From Arachidicoccus ginsenosidivorans (GTDB taxonomy: Bacteria > Bacteroidota > Bacteroidia > Chitinophagales > Chitinophagaceae), in assembly GCF_007971385.1 (NCBI RefSeq), contig NZ_CP042434.1, forward strand, positions 2,108,001-2,172,000: a stretch of 64,000 nt of DNA, in the 5' to 3' direction. The position numbers and the translations under genes were made by a program. Every line of letters begins with the position of its first letter. Position 1 is the stretch's first letter. This document shows positions 9,374-16,874 of this stretch, one piece after another. The notes under the pieces are model-generated. The model saw nothing but the letters and a program-made list of their open reading frames with translations. It was not told where the DNA came from and searched no databases.

Positions 9374-10318
9374 TTATGATTCATTGGCATAGAAATAATC
9401 AAAATCGGCAGCCAGAGGATGATCCTTTGGCATAAAGCTGTTGTAATCAACTGAGATATTCGTTTTGATTCGTAAATAAACAACCGTACCTGGCCAATAG
9501 GCCCCTTGCTTTACTTTAAAGCGCCCATTTTGAAGAGTGGCGAAGTGGCTTCCAGAATAAATCAACAGCTCTCCTTGATTTAACCGGACAAATTCCCTGG
9601 TCGCATACAGGCCAAAACCCATTCCCTCCCCATTGGTCACCCCTTTTTTTACACATTGATATAATGCCTGTTTTTCTGAGAGTGCTCTAAATTTAGACCC
9701 TTCAGGTCCTGTAAGTGCCCTATGAATACCAATGCCTGTATCTGCAATTATTAATCTGATTTCCTGAGCGGCCGGAAAATGCTGTGCGGAGCACCAGCCG
9801 CTGCCGCCTAAAGCGGCTGGATAAGCGGAGTGAATCAGTACATTATCTAAAATTTCAAACAAACAAAAATCCAACATTTGCTGAACTGCGCTATCCACCA
9901 GCGTATGAGCACCCACCACCCGTACAACCCTTCTGCCTACCTCAATATAATTACTTCGGTTATAGTGTGTTATTTCAATAAACCGGTCCCTGCCTGGTCT
10001 ACGGGTAAATTTTTCCGGCAACAGATGCTGTAAGTCTAATAATTTAAAAAAATCAATCCTGCTGGCATAACGAAGCATACCTGACATCTTAACCCAAATG
10101 GCTGACGCTTTATCCATGACACGATTCAGATCAGATAAATCAGTTGTAATACAAAGACTGGCACCCGAAGATTTAAGCTGATGAACGGCAGTTGTAATCA
10201 ACAGTAGTTCATCCGAATATAACATCATGGTGACTTTTTCATCAGGAGACTTTGCCCTGTATTCATTTAAAAACCCGATATGTAACCGCAACTCATCCGA
10301 AGCGTTCGCTTTAAACAA
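9374..10318 (-). CDS. Stand-alone HATPase-domain protein
   Basis: A protein of about 314 residues with a C-terminal GHKL-type ATP-binding domain: N-box EILDNVLIHS, G1 box IADTGIGI and G2 box GMGFGLYATREFVRL. The N-terminal half has no histidine-kinase dimerisation helix, phospho-acceptor His or membrane segment; one stretch (ASLCITTDLSDLNRVMDKA) looks alpha/beta. It is therefore not a standard sensor kinase. It is more like stand-alone HATPase proteins paired with STAS-like or anti-sigma functions, or DNA-repair-type GHKL proteins. The only start near 10318 is TTG. The frame is open further upstream, and one extra G in the run at 10349-10351 would join it to an ATG, so the start is uncertain. 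Confidence 0.75.
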   Translation of the reverse strand: MFKANASDELRLHIGFLNEYRAKSPDEKVTMMLYSDELLLITTAVHQLKSSGASLCITTDLSDLNRVMDKASAIWVKMSGMLRYASRIDFFKLLDLQHLLPEKFTRRPGRDRFIEITHYNRSNYIEVGRRVVRVVGAHTLVDSAVQQMLDFCLFEILDNVLIHSAYPAALGGSGWCSAQHFPAAQEIRLIIADTGIGIHRALTGPEGSKFRALSEKQALYQCVKKGVTNGEGMGFGLYATREFVRLNQGELLIYSGSHFATLQNGRFKVKQGAYWPGTVVYLRIKTNISVDYNSFMPKDHPLAADFDYFYANES

Positions 10319-10525
10319 AGGCCTTAATTGTTGGATAAGTTCAGTATGCCCATTTCAATTGCCTAGCCGAATGGTCAGGTGAATGATTGCCATATTGATT
10401 TAGATTAAAATTGCTGTTTAAAAAATGGACATACAATGCCCTTAAGCAGATGCAATCTACAAAATAATTTCCAAAGCATTGATTTGCAGTGGATAATTTA
10501 ATCCTATTTCTGCCCCAATAAGTAC

Positions 10526-10566
10526 AAAAAAACCAGCCCATAATACCTGGTAGATATTGTGGGCCG
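10526..10566 (-). terminator. Terminator for the Bax-inhibitor-1 gene
   Basis: On the minus strand a GCCCACAAT/ATTATGGGC stem is followed by TGGTTTTTTT, about 50 bp after the stop of the Bax-inhibitor-1 gene. The rest of the 10319-10614 gap shows nothing convincing. Confidence 0.75.
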
Positions 10567-10614
10567 GGGCAATGAGATAAGATACGTTAGGCTAGGCGCC
10601 TACTACATACACTA

Positions 10615-11382
10615 TTATTTTCTTCCGGCAAACCGGCTCAATAATTTTAAGATTTCCAGATAAAGCCATACCATCGTAATCATCAGGCCAAAAGCACCAT
10701 ACCATTCCATATATTTGGGCGCGCCCATTTCTGCTCCTCTTTCGATCATATCGAAATCCAGGATCAGATTAAGTGCTGCGATGGCTACAATAAAGATGGA
10801 GACGCCAATACCCAGCAGACTGCTGTCATACATAAAGGCCACATTTACATGGAACAAACTTAAAACCCAGGTAATCAGGTAAAAAAGCATAATACCCAAG
10901 GTAGCGGAGAAAATAATGGATCTGAACTTTTGTGTGGCTCTGATTACCCTAAAACCATATAAAGCCAGCATACCAAGCGCTACGGCAAAAGTAAGCCCTA
11001 CTGCCTGTAATACAATACCTGGATATTTCTCAGCGAAGGCAGCCTGGACAACCACGGAAATACCTCCTAAGGCAAAGCCTTCCAGTAACGCATATAAAGG
11101 GGCGATATATTTTGCCAATTGAGGTTTGAAAATAATAATCATTGCGGTAATCAACCCTCCAAAAAGCCCTACCATCATCATGGTATGCAATAAGGATGTC
11201 TGGCCTTTGCCCAGCAGATTCCATGTATAAAATGCACCACCCATCACCATGAGCAGCAAAAATCCAAATTTACCGATAGATCCTCCAATGGTCATTGTGC
11301 CAGCTGATGCGTCAGCAGTTCCCAGGGAACTTTTAAAAACTTTCTCGGTTACAGTTGGATTACTTGATTTAAATAAAGCCAT
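10615..11382 (-). CDS. Bax inhibitor-1/YccA family integral membrane protein
   Basis: A 255-residue protein with seven hydrophobic segments after a short polar N-terminus. The family pattern is seen in ALLEGFALGGISVV, YGFRVIRATQKFRSI, and the C-terminal LILDFDMIERGAEMGAPKYMEWYGAFGLM, which carries the paired acidic residues of the proposed pH-gated calcium-leak channel. Bacterial members lie in the inner membrane and are linked to membrane stress and proteostasis; the physiological role here is unknown. It is a single gene with its own terminator. Confidence 0.93.
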   Translation of the reverse strand: MALFKSSNPTVTEKVFKSSLGTADASAGTMTIGGSIGKFGFLLLMVMGGAFYTWNLLGKGQTSLLHTMMMVGLFGGLITAMIIIFKPQLAKYIAPLYALLEGFALGGISVVVQAAFAEKYPGIVLQAVGLTFAVALGMLALYGFRVIRATQKFRSIIFSATLGIMLFYLITWVLSLFHVNVAFMYDSSLLGIGVSIFIVAIAALNLILDFDMIERGAEMGAPKYMEWYGAFGLMITMVWLYLEILKLLSRFAGRK

Positions 11383-11494
11383 AATATTCGATTTTTATAA
11401 CGATAAAGATACACGTTAAATTTTAATTTTTAGTAGGACCTCCAATAAACAAAGTCCTAAATATTCACTGTCAAATCTCTTAGACACCCCATGA

Positions 11495-12490
11495 TTAATT
11501 TCGTTTAGCCCCTGGGTAATTTTCAACCGTCTCAAAAACATATTCAGGATGACGGGTTTTTAATACATCAATCACTTTATACAATGAATCTGCGTAATTA
11601 GTATGATGGAACATCCGGTCATGGGTTAACAGCACCAGGGCGTTTCTTTTGTGTGTATGATGCCCCTGAACTGCATTTTCAACCATACGGATCATCCTGT
11701 CAGCAGATTGTACAGGAACCGATCCCGGGCCTTTGGGGTCTCTTTTGAAGGACCATTCCAGATCCCAGCCAAATACTGAGTAGCCGGCTGAGTCCAGCAT
11801 TTTACAGACCGGCCTTACCAGATCATGCGCTTTAATACCCGTGGATAGGACCCAGCCACTGTTACCCGGTAGCCGGATATTTTTGCGCTGTACCCCCAGG
11901 CTTTTCTGCGCTTTCATAAAATCCTCAAAGCAAGCTTCATGGTGGTGATAAAACGACATATAATGTCCATTTGCATGTGTATAGCTATGATTGGCCAGCA
12001 ATATATCTGGATAACCGTCTCTAATGGAATCTACTTCTTTACGGAGGTTTTTGCTAAAAGTCTCGTGCAATCCAACCATAAAAAACGTGCCTTTTACGCC
12101 CAGCCTTTTTAATGTATGATAAACATTCATGGTGCCTGGCTGAGGTCCGTCATCAAAGGTCAGATATATATATTTTTTAGTTGTATCCTGCACAAAATCA
12201 GCGGCTGGAGGAAGAGCTGATTTTGGCACATTTACCTGTTCTGTACCCACTGAAGGCGTGGTGACCGCAGAATCCGCCGGGGCTGGGATAACCGTTTCAG
12301 ATTTGATAGTTTGGGAATCCAGATGGGCATTTAATGCCGAGTCCGTGGTATTGTTATTGATAACCAAAGCGGCCGAATCGCTCCCTTTTTTATCCCCGCC
12401 CCTGCCCTTACAGCCGTATTGCAGACTCAGCAAAGATGCCGCTGCCACCACCAAAAGGCTCCCTTTGAAATTTCGATTATTCAGGTACAT
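11495..12490 (-). CDS. Polysaccharide deacetylase (NodB-homology) lipoprotein
   Basis: A 331-residue protein with a lipoprotein signal (LLSLQYGC at about 20-27), a Ser/Thr/Ala-rich low-complexity linker to about residue 95, and a CE4/NodB domain. Motifs are YLTFDDGPQPG (catalytic Asp and metal Asp), NHSYTHANG (His-x3-His metal site) and LLTHDR near the end. CE4 enzymes remove acetyl groups from N-acetylglucosamine in peptidoglycan or exopolysaccharide. The lipobox suggests anchoring to the inner or outer membrane on the periplasmic side. The substrate is not defined by context. Confidence 0.92.
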   Translation of the reverse strand: MYLNNRNFKGSLLVVAAASLLSLQYGCKGRGGDKKGSDSAALVINNNTTDSALNAHLDSQTIKSETVIPAPADSAVTTPSVGTEQVNVPKSALPPAADFVQDTTKKYIYLTFDDGPQPGTMNVYHTLKRLGVKGTFFMVGLHETFSKNLRKEVDSIRDGYPDILLANHSYTHANGHYMSFYHHHEACFEDFMKAQKSLGVQRKNIRLPGNSGWVLSTGIKAHDLVRPVCKMLDSAGYSVFGWDLEWSFKRDPKGPGSVPVQSADRMIRMVENAVQGHHTHKRNALVLLTHDRMFHHTNYADSLYKVIDVLKTRHPEYVFETVENYPGAKRN

Positions 12491-12701
12491 GCTATGTGTG
12501 TAATTCCGGTTTAAGATTTTGAAATGTTATTCATCCGCTACTCACTACTGCACATGTCCAACACTTTCTGTTATGACAGTCAGTAGACTTAACGGAAAAC
12601 GAAGGTAATTATTAATCAGCAGGTTGCTGTTAATTTTGGTTAAGATTCAAGGGAAAAGCCTAAGCGACTTCCCTTAAAAACCTTATTATACTTAATATTG
12701 A

Positions 12702-13415
12702 TTATAGTGGGATGGTTTTAGCGGCTTCCAGTACGGCCTCTTGTCCGGCATCTTTTTTATTAAAACCCCTGCCTTCTGCGATTTTTTCTCCATCCAGCAA
12801 AATGGCCACCGTAAAAACCCTTCTTTTGCCCTCTGCAGATTCGCCAACAGTCTCAAACTGGATATCTTTGTTATTACGACCCGCCCAGCCAATTAGTTTA
12901 TTTTTCAGATTGATTTCGACTTGCTCCAGCTCATCCACTGATAAATAAGGCGTTAGGATTTGCGTCATAATCCATTGCCTGGTTTTCTCATATCCCTTAT
13001 CCAGATAGATTGCCCCGACTAAAGCCTCTAAGGTATTGCCAAAGATCTGACTGTTGCGCAGTGCATTATCTGCCGTATTAAAACGAGTCAGATTTTTCAG
13101 ACCCATTTTTATCGCTATATCATTTAACTGATGGCGATTGACCATTTTTGAACGCATCTCCGTCAAAAACCCCTCATCTTTATATGGATATTTTTTAAAT
13201 AGATAATCTGCAATGATAGTTCCCAAAACAGCATCGCCCAGATATTCAAGCCGTTCATTATTCTCAGCCACATCCTCAGAAATAGAACGGTGACTCAGGG
13301 CACGCTCATACAAAGCCACATGCCGGGGTTTAATACCCAAAATGAGTGAGATCTGCTTCTTTATACTGGGCCTTCTTTGAAGCTTCCCGACAATATTTTG
13401 AACCGATTTCTGCAA
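12702..13415 (-). CDS. rnc: Ribonuclease III
   Basis: A 237-residue endonuclease for double-stranded RNA that processes rRNA and mRNA precursors. The RNase III signature NERLEYLGDAVLG carries the metal-binding Glu/Asp, the second metal site is at EALVGAIYLDKG, and a double-stranded-RNA-binding domain occupies about 165-235 (GRGFNKKDAGQEAVLEAA). The start is TTG at 13415, only 5 bp after the fabF stop, so translation is probably coupled. acpP-fabF-rnc is a common Bacteroidota arrangement. Confidence 0.97.
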   Translation of the reverse strand: MQKSVQNIVGKLQRRPSIKKQISLILGIKPRHVALYERALSHRSISEDVAENNERLEYLGDAVLGTIIADYLFKKYPYKDEGFLTEMRSKMVNRHQLNDIAIKMGLKNLTRFNTADNALRNSQIFGNTLEALVGAIYLDKGYEKTRQWIMTQILTPYLSVDELEQVEINLKNKLIGWAGRNNKDIQFETVGESAEGKRRVFTVAILLDGEKIAEGRGFNKKDAGQEAVLEAAKTIPL

Positions 13416-13420
13416 AATGA

Positions 13421-14674
13421 TTAAGGGATATACTTTTTCACAATGACTGCTGCATTGTGGCCGCCAAACCCAAATGTATTACTCAAGGCAGCATTCACCA
13501 AACGCTTTTGCGCCTTATTAAACGTAAAATTCAGCTTAGGATCCAGATTCTCATCATCTGTAAAGTGATTGATCGTCGGAGGAACAAGGTCATGAACAAC
13601 TGCCATAATTGACGCAACCGCTTCAATCGCACCTGCAGCACCCAGACAGTGACCCGTCATGGACTTGGTTGCGCTGATATTAAGCTTATAGGCATGCTCC
13701 CCGAATACATTGACAATGGCTTTCACTTCCGCGATATCCCCTAAAGGTGTAGAAGTGCCATGGGTATTGATATAATCAATCTCCTCTAATTTCATATCTG
13801 CGTCTTTCAGGGCGTCCAGCATCACATTTTGTGCACCCAGTCCTTCGGGATGCGGTGCCGTGATGTGGTGCGCATCTGCGGTGGCGCCGCCACCGGCTAC
13901 CTCGCAATAGATTTTAGCCCCCCTGGCCAGTGCATGATCTAAGGTTTCCAGGATAATGATGGCACCTGCCTCACCCATTACAAAACCATCTCTGTCCTTA
14001 TCGTAAGGACGACTGGCCGTTTTAGGGTCATCATTTCTTTCACTCATGGCCTTCATGGCATTAAATCCACCAATACCTGCTTCACTGATGACCGCTTCGC
14101 TGCCACCTGTTAACATAATATCGGCCTTGCCCAGCCGCAAAAGATCCAAAGAGGTGATTATGGCATGCGTGCTACTGGCACAGGCACTTACTGTAGAGAA
14201 GTTCGGTCCGCGCAGGTTATGGCGCATGGAAACCTGTCCCGGCGCAATATCCAAAATCATTTTAGGGATAAAAAAGGGATTGAACCTGGGGGTTCCATCC
14301 CCTTTGGCAAAATCAATGACTTCATTTTGGAAGGTAATGAGTCCGCCAATGCCGCTACCCAGCACGACGCCCGAACGGTCCGGATCCACATTTTCCTTAT
14401 TGAGCCCTGCATCCTCCATCGCCTGCACACTTGCCGCAATGGCCAGTTGTGTAAAACGATCAATCTTGCGGGCATCCTTGCGATCCATATAATCCGTCGG
14501 ATCAAATCCCTTTACTTCACACGCAAAACGTGTACGGAACTTTGAAGCATCAAATAAGGTGATCATATCGGCACCAGATACACCGTCGATCAAGTTCTGC
14601 CAATAATCCTGAAGATTATTGCCCAGAGGAGTAAGGCATCCGATTCCCGTTACTACGACACGTTTTGTTTGCAT
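13421..14674 (-). CDS. fabF: 3-oxoacyl-[acyl-carrier-protein] synthase II
   Basis: A 417-residue cytosolic condensing enzyme that elongates acyl-ACP with malonyl-ACP in type II fatty-acid synthesis. The thiolase fold carries the active-site Cys in VSACASSTHAI (near 165) and the two catalytic His in NTHGTSTPLGD and KSMTGHCLGAAGA. The glycine-rich C-terminus is SNTFGFGGHNAAVI. Length is normal for FabF. It is cotranscribed with rnc, and acpP lies 515 bp upstream on the same strand. Confidence 0.97.
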   Translation of the reverse strand: MQTKRVVVTGIGCLTPLGNNLQDYWQNLIDGVSGADMITLFDASKFRTRFACEVKGFDPTDYMDRKDARKIDRFTQLAIAASVQAMEDAGLNKENVDPDRSGVVLGSGIGGLITFQNEVIDFAKGDGTPRFNPFFIPKMILDIAPGQVSMRHNLRGPNFSTVSACASSTHAIITSLDLLRLGKADIMLTGGSEAVISEAGIGGFNAMKAMSERNDDPKTASRPYDKDRDGFVMGEAGAIIILETLDHALARGAKIYCEVAGGGATADAHHITAPHPEGLGAQNVMLDALKDADMKLEEIDYINTHGTSTPLGDIAEVKAIVNVFGEHAYKLNISATKSMTGHCLGAAGAIEAVASIMAVVHDLVPPTINHFTDDENLDPKLNFTFNKAQKRLVNAALSNTFGFGGHNAAVIVKKYIP

Positions 14675-15189
14675 AATTATTGTGTAAAGTTACATACTTC
14701 CAGTTTAACGTGATGTTGCCGGCCCTGTGAAATTATTAACCGGCTTTTGCACGAATCAATAAGAATCCCAGCGCAGTCTGCCCGGTTATTCCCATTAAAA
14801 TATTGTATTATGAACTAAAGACCTATCTTCCTTTTAAGAGGAATGATTGCCAAAATTACTAACAACCATCCATTCCAGCAAAAGAAGGTGTATTTCACTG
14901 TTTTAAATATCACAACAGCCTCCTCACATTTGAGTAAGGACACGCCCCTTTCGGATTAAATGTGGTGTTTTTACAGTTTTTGACAAAGTCAGGCCATCAG
15001 AACCGTTAAAAGAATGACCATGCAGGCACGTTTGCCAAAGAAGCGTTTACATTCCAGCCACTAGCAGACATGCTTAAAAAACTCGGTACGCTGGTTGTAA
15101 ACTTAAGATAAGCCCGCCCCGCGGTAATTTGAATTATCGGGAGACGGACTTAAATGTTGAAATATCGTAAGAATATTTTCTTCTAAAAA
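14675..15189. other. 515-bp spacer between acpP and fabF
   Basis: No open frame of convincing length is present on either strand. It contains the fabF promoter (14851-14882), an imperfect CACATTT/AAATGTG inverted repeat around 14934-14974, and a GC-rich patch at about 15110-15150. An unannotated small RNA is possible but nothing identifies one. Confidence 0.4.
14851..14882 (-). promoter_or_regulatory. Consensus promoter for fabF-rnc
   Basis: On the minus strand TTTG (14882-14879), a 20-bp spacer and TAATTTTG (14858-14851) fit the Bacteroidota consensus exactly. It predicts a 5' leader of about 170 nt before fabF, separate from acpP transcription. Confidence 0.7.
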
Positions 15190-15426
15190 CTATTTGGCGT
15201 GTTCTTCCAAGTAGGAAACAGCTTGACCCACGGTTGTAATGGTTTCAGCTTGTTCATCAGGAATAGAAATGTTGAATTCTTTTTCAAATTCCATGATCAG
15301 CTCAACCGTATCCAGTGAATCGGCGCCTAAGTCGTTAGTGAAAGAGGCTTCAGAAGTCACTTCAGCTTCTTCAACACCTAATTTGTCAACAATAATTTTC
15401 CTTACTCTTGTTGCGATTTCTGACAT
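15190..15426 (-). CDS. acpP: Acyl carrier protein
   Basis: A 78-residue acidic four-helix protein that carries growing acyl chains on 4'-phosphopantetheine. The attachment Ser is in [18 protein letters not shown] (near residue 37). Length and sequence are typical of the primary fatty-acid ACP. A TATTTTTG promoter box lies 25 bp upstream, and fabF follows downstream on the same strand. Confidence 0.97.
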   Translation of the reverse strand: MSEIATRVRKIIVDKLGVEEAEVTSEASFTNDLGADSLDTVELIMEFEKEFNISIPDEQAETITTVGQAVSYLEEHAK

Positions 15427-15451
15427 TGTAAAAAATTTTTAGTTACGGGCA

Positions 15452-15459
15452 CAAAAATA
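15452..15459 (-). promoter_or_regulatory. -7 box for acpP
   Basis: TATTTTTG on the minus strand (15459-15452), with an ATTG about 18 bp further upstream, is 25 bp before the acpP ATG. Confidence 0.55.
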
Positions 15460-15655
15460 TAATTTTTAATCAATTGGCAATGCAATATCTCAGTTTTGTT
15501 TTGATTAATGCCTTAAATAAAACATCAAAACAAAGCTTTCTCCATTGATTGTCAGTACAAAATAAACCTTTTTTGTTGAAAGTTTTATTTTTGTTTTGAG
15601 AAAATTATATAATTTTAATGATATCAACTGATTTAGATACCTTTAAGCACGCACG

Positions 15656-16096
15656 ATGGCAATACAAATAATAGATTTTGGCAGTGAGCCCTATATGCAA
15701 ATGCTGCAATTACGGCATCAGATCCTAAGGAAACCTTTAGGCATGGAACTCTCTAAAAGGGATACCGTCGAGGATGAGACCGATATTTTGATCGGTTGCT
15801 TCGAAAACGATAAGATTATGGGCTGCTGTATGCTTAAGAAAATGGATAAGCAAACCGTCCGGCTTAGACAGATGGCCGTTCACAGTGGCCTGCAAGGCAA
15901 GGGCGTAGGCCGCGCCTTGGTTGGTTTTGCAGAGAATATTGCCCTTGATTTTGGCTATACAAGGATGATGCTGCATGCCCGAAATTCTGCCGTTGGATTT
16001 TACCAAAAACTGGGTTTTCAAATATTTGGCGCGCCCTTTACAGAAATATCTCTGCCTCATCGACTTATGGAAAAAAGACTGGAACGACTCATGTAA
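15656..16096 (+). CDS. GNAT family N-acetyltransferase
   Basis: A 146-residue single-domain acetyltransferase. The acetyl-CoA-binding motif A reads RQMAVHSGLQGKGVGRALV (Q-x-x-G-x-G/A form), followed by the motif B-like ARNSAVGFYQKLGFQIFG. Small stand-alone GNATs of this type act on amino groups of diverse small molecules or proteins; the substrate is not predictable. It converges with the minus-strand YcxB-like gene 44 bp downstream. Confidence 0.92.
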   Translation: MAIQIIDFGSEPYMQMLQLRHQILRKPLGMELSKRDTVEDETDILIGCFENDKIMGCCMLKKMDKQTVRLRQMAVHSGLQGKGVGRALVGFAENIALDFGYTRMMLHARNSAVGFYQKLGFQIFGAPFTEISLPHRLMEKRLERLM

Positions 16097-16139
16097 CCCC
16101 GCCTATCTTTATAAACCGCCAAAACCAAAACAAATCCTT

Positions 16140-16624
16140 TTACGTACGTCCCTTGCGTATATGATCTGAAAGCAAGGACCTTAGCTGGATAATAAAGTCG
16201 GCACTCATTGGGGTTTTCGGGAATAAAAGAAAGACCGGGGGCCAAAATATAGGTGGAAAAACTGACCAGATTCAAAATAATTGCTAAACTTCGCCCAATC
16301 CCAACTCATGGATCCTCTTTCATTTTCTAATCCGACACCGACGGCGTTGAATGTTGCAATATATTGATCTTCAAATGTCTTAGCTGCTCTTTTATAGACC
16401 ATCCTGGGCATTATAAACCAAAAAATCAGCATCAGCATAAACCAGAGCAGCGAACAAAGCAAAAAGGCCTGTGGTCGGATCTTATTCATATAGAAAAGCA
16501 CCGCAGCCACAATGGCGAATATATTTACCGCATAGGCCATAATCTTTACTTCCGGACGGGAAACAAAATGAACCCGCAGACCTTGAAGCACTTTTGGCTT
16601 ATCATATTGAAAACTATATTGCAT
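16140..16624 (-). pseudogene. YcxB-like membrane protein, frame broken near its C-terminus
   Basis: The ATG at 16624 begins MQYSFQYDKPKVLQGL. Two transmembrane helices follow (about 28-50 and 55-75) and then a soluble domain with SMSWDWAKFSNYFESGQFF, the usual YcxB layout. As written the frame stops at 16205 just after YFGPRSFFYS. In another minus-strand frame the expected family ending continues as FLLFPKTPMSADF and LRSLLSDHIRKGRT, with its stop at 16140-16142. Restoring one base in the short runs at 16225-16228 or 16237-16241 joins them to about 161 residues. A TAATTTTG box ends 8 bases before the ATG. Function of YcxB proteins is unknown. Confidence 0.75.
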
Positions 16625-16874
16625 AATTGCGCCAAAATTAGGGCAATATTCCAAAACATCTGGGTTCATCCAGAAAATTTCTAAGCCATAAAAGCGAACT
16701 ATTGTTAACAACGCCGTAAATTGTGCCGGTAATGATTGACAGATAATAACTATTAATTACTTGAGTCCGCTATTTCTGCCGAAATCAGGTTAATGGAAGC
16801 TTCCTTCTTATGGAATTTTCTATTGCCCGTTTTTTGCTAAAATATGCCCCCCGTAAACCTTAAAATTAATTTTG

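Noticed and set aside
10341..10541. 66-codon open frame upstream of the HATPase gene
   Set aside because: Composition is not protein-like and it overlaps the terminator of the neighbouring gene.
14046..14545. Two long open frames antisense to fabF
   Set aside because: Both are fully covered by fabF codons and have no recognisable motifs.
16867..16874. TAATTTTG directly adjoining the M1 peptidase ATG as a promoter
   Set aside because: A -7 box touching the ATG would place the transcript start inside the coding region; likely chance in an AT-rich leader.
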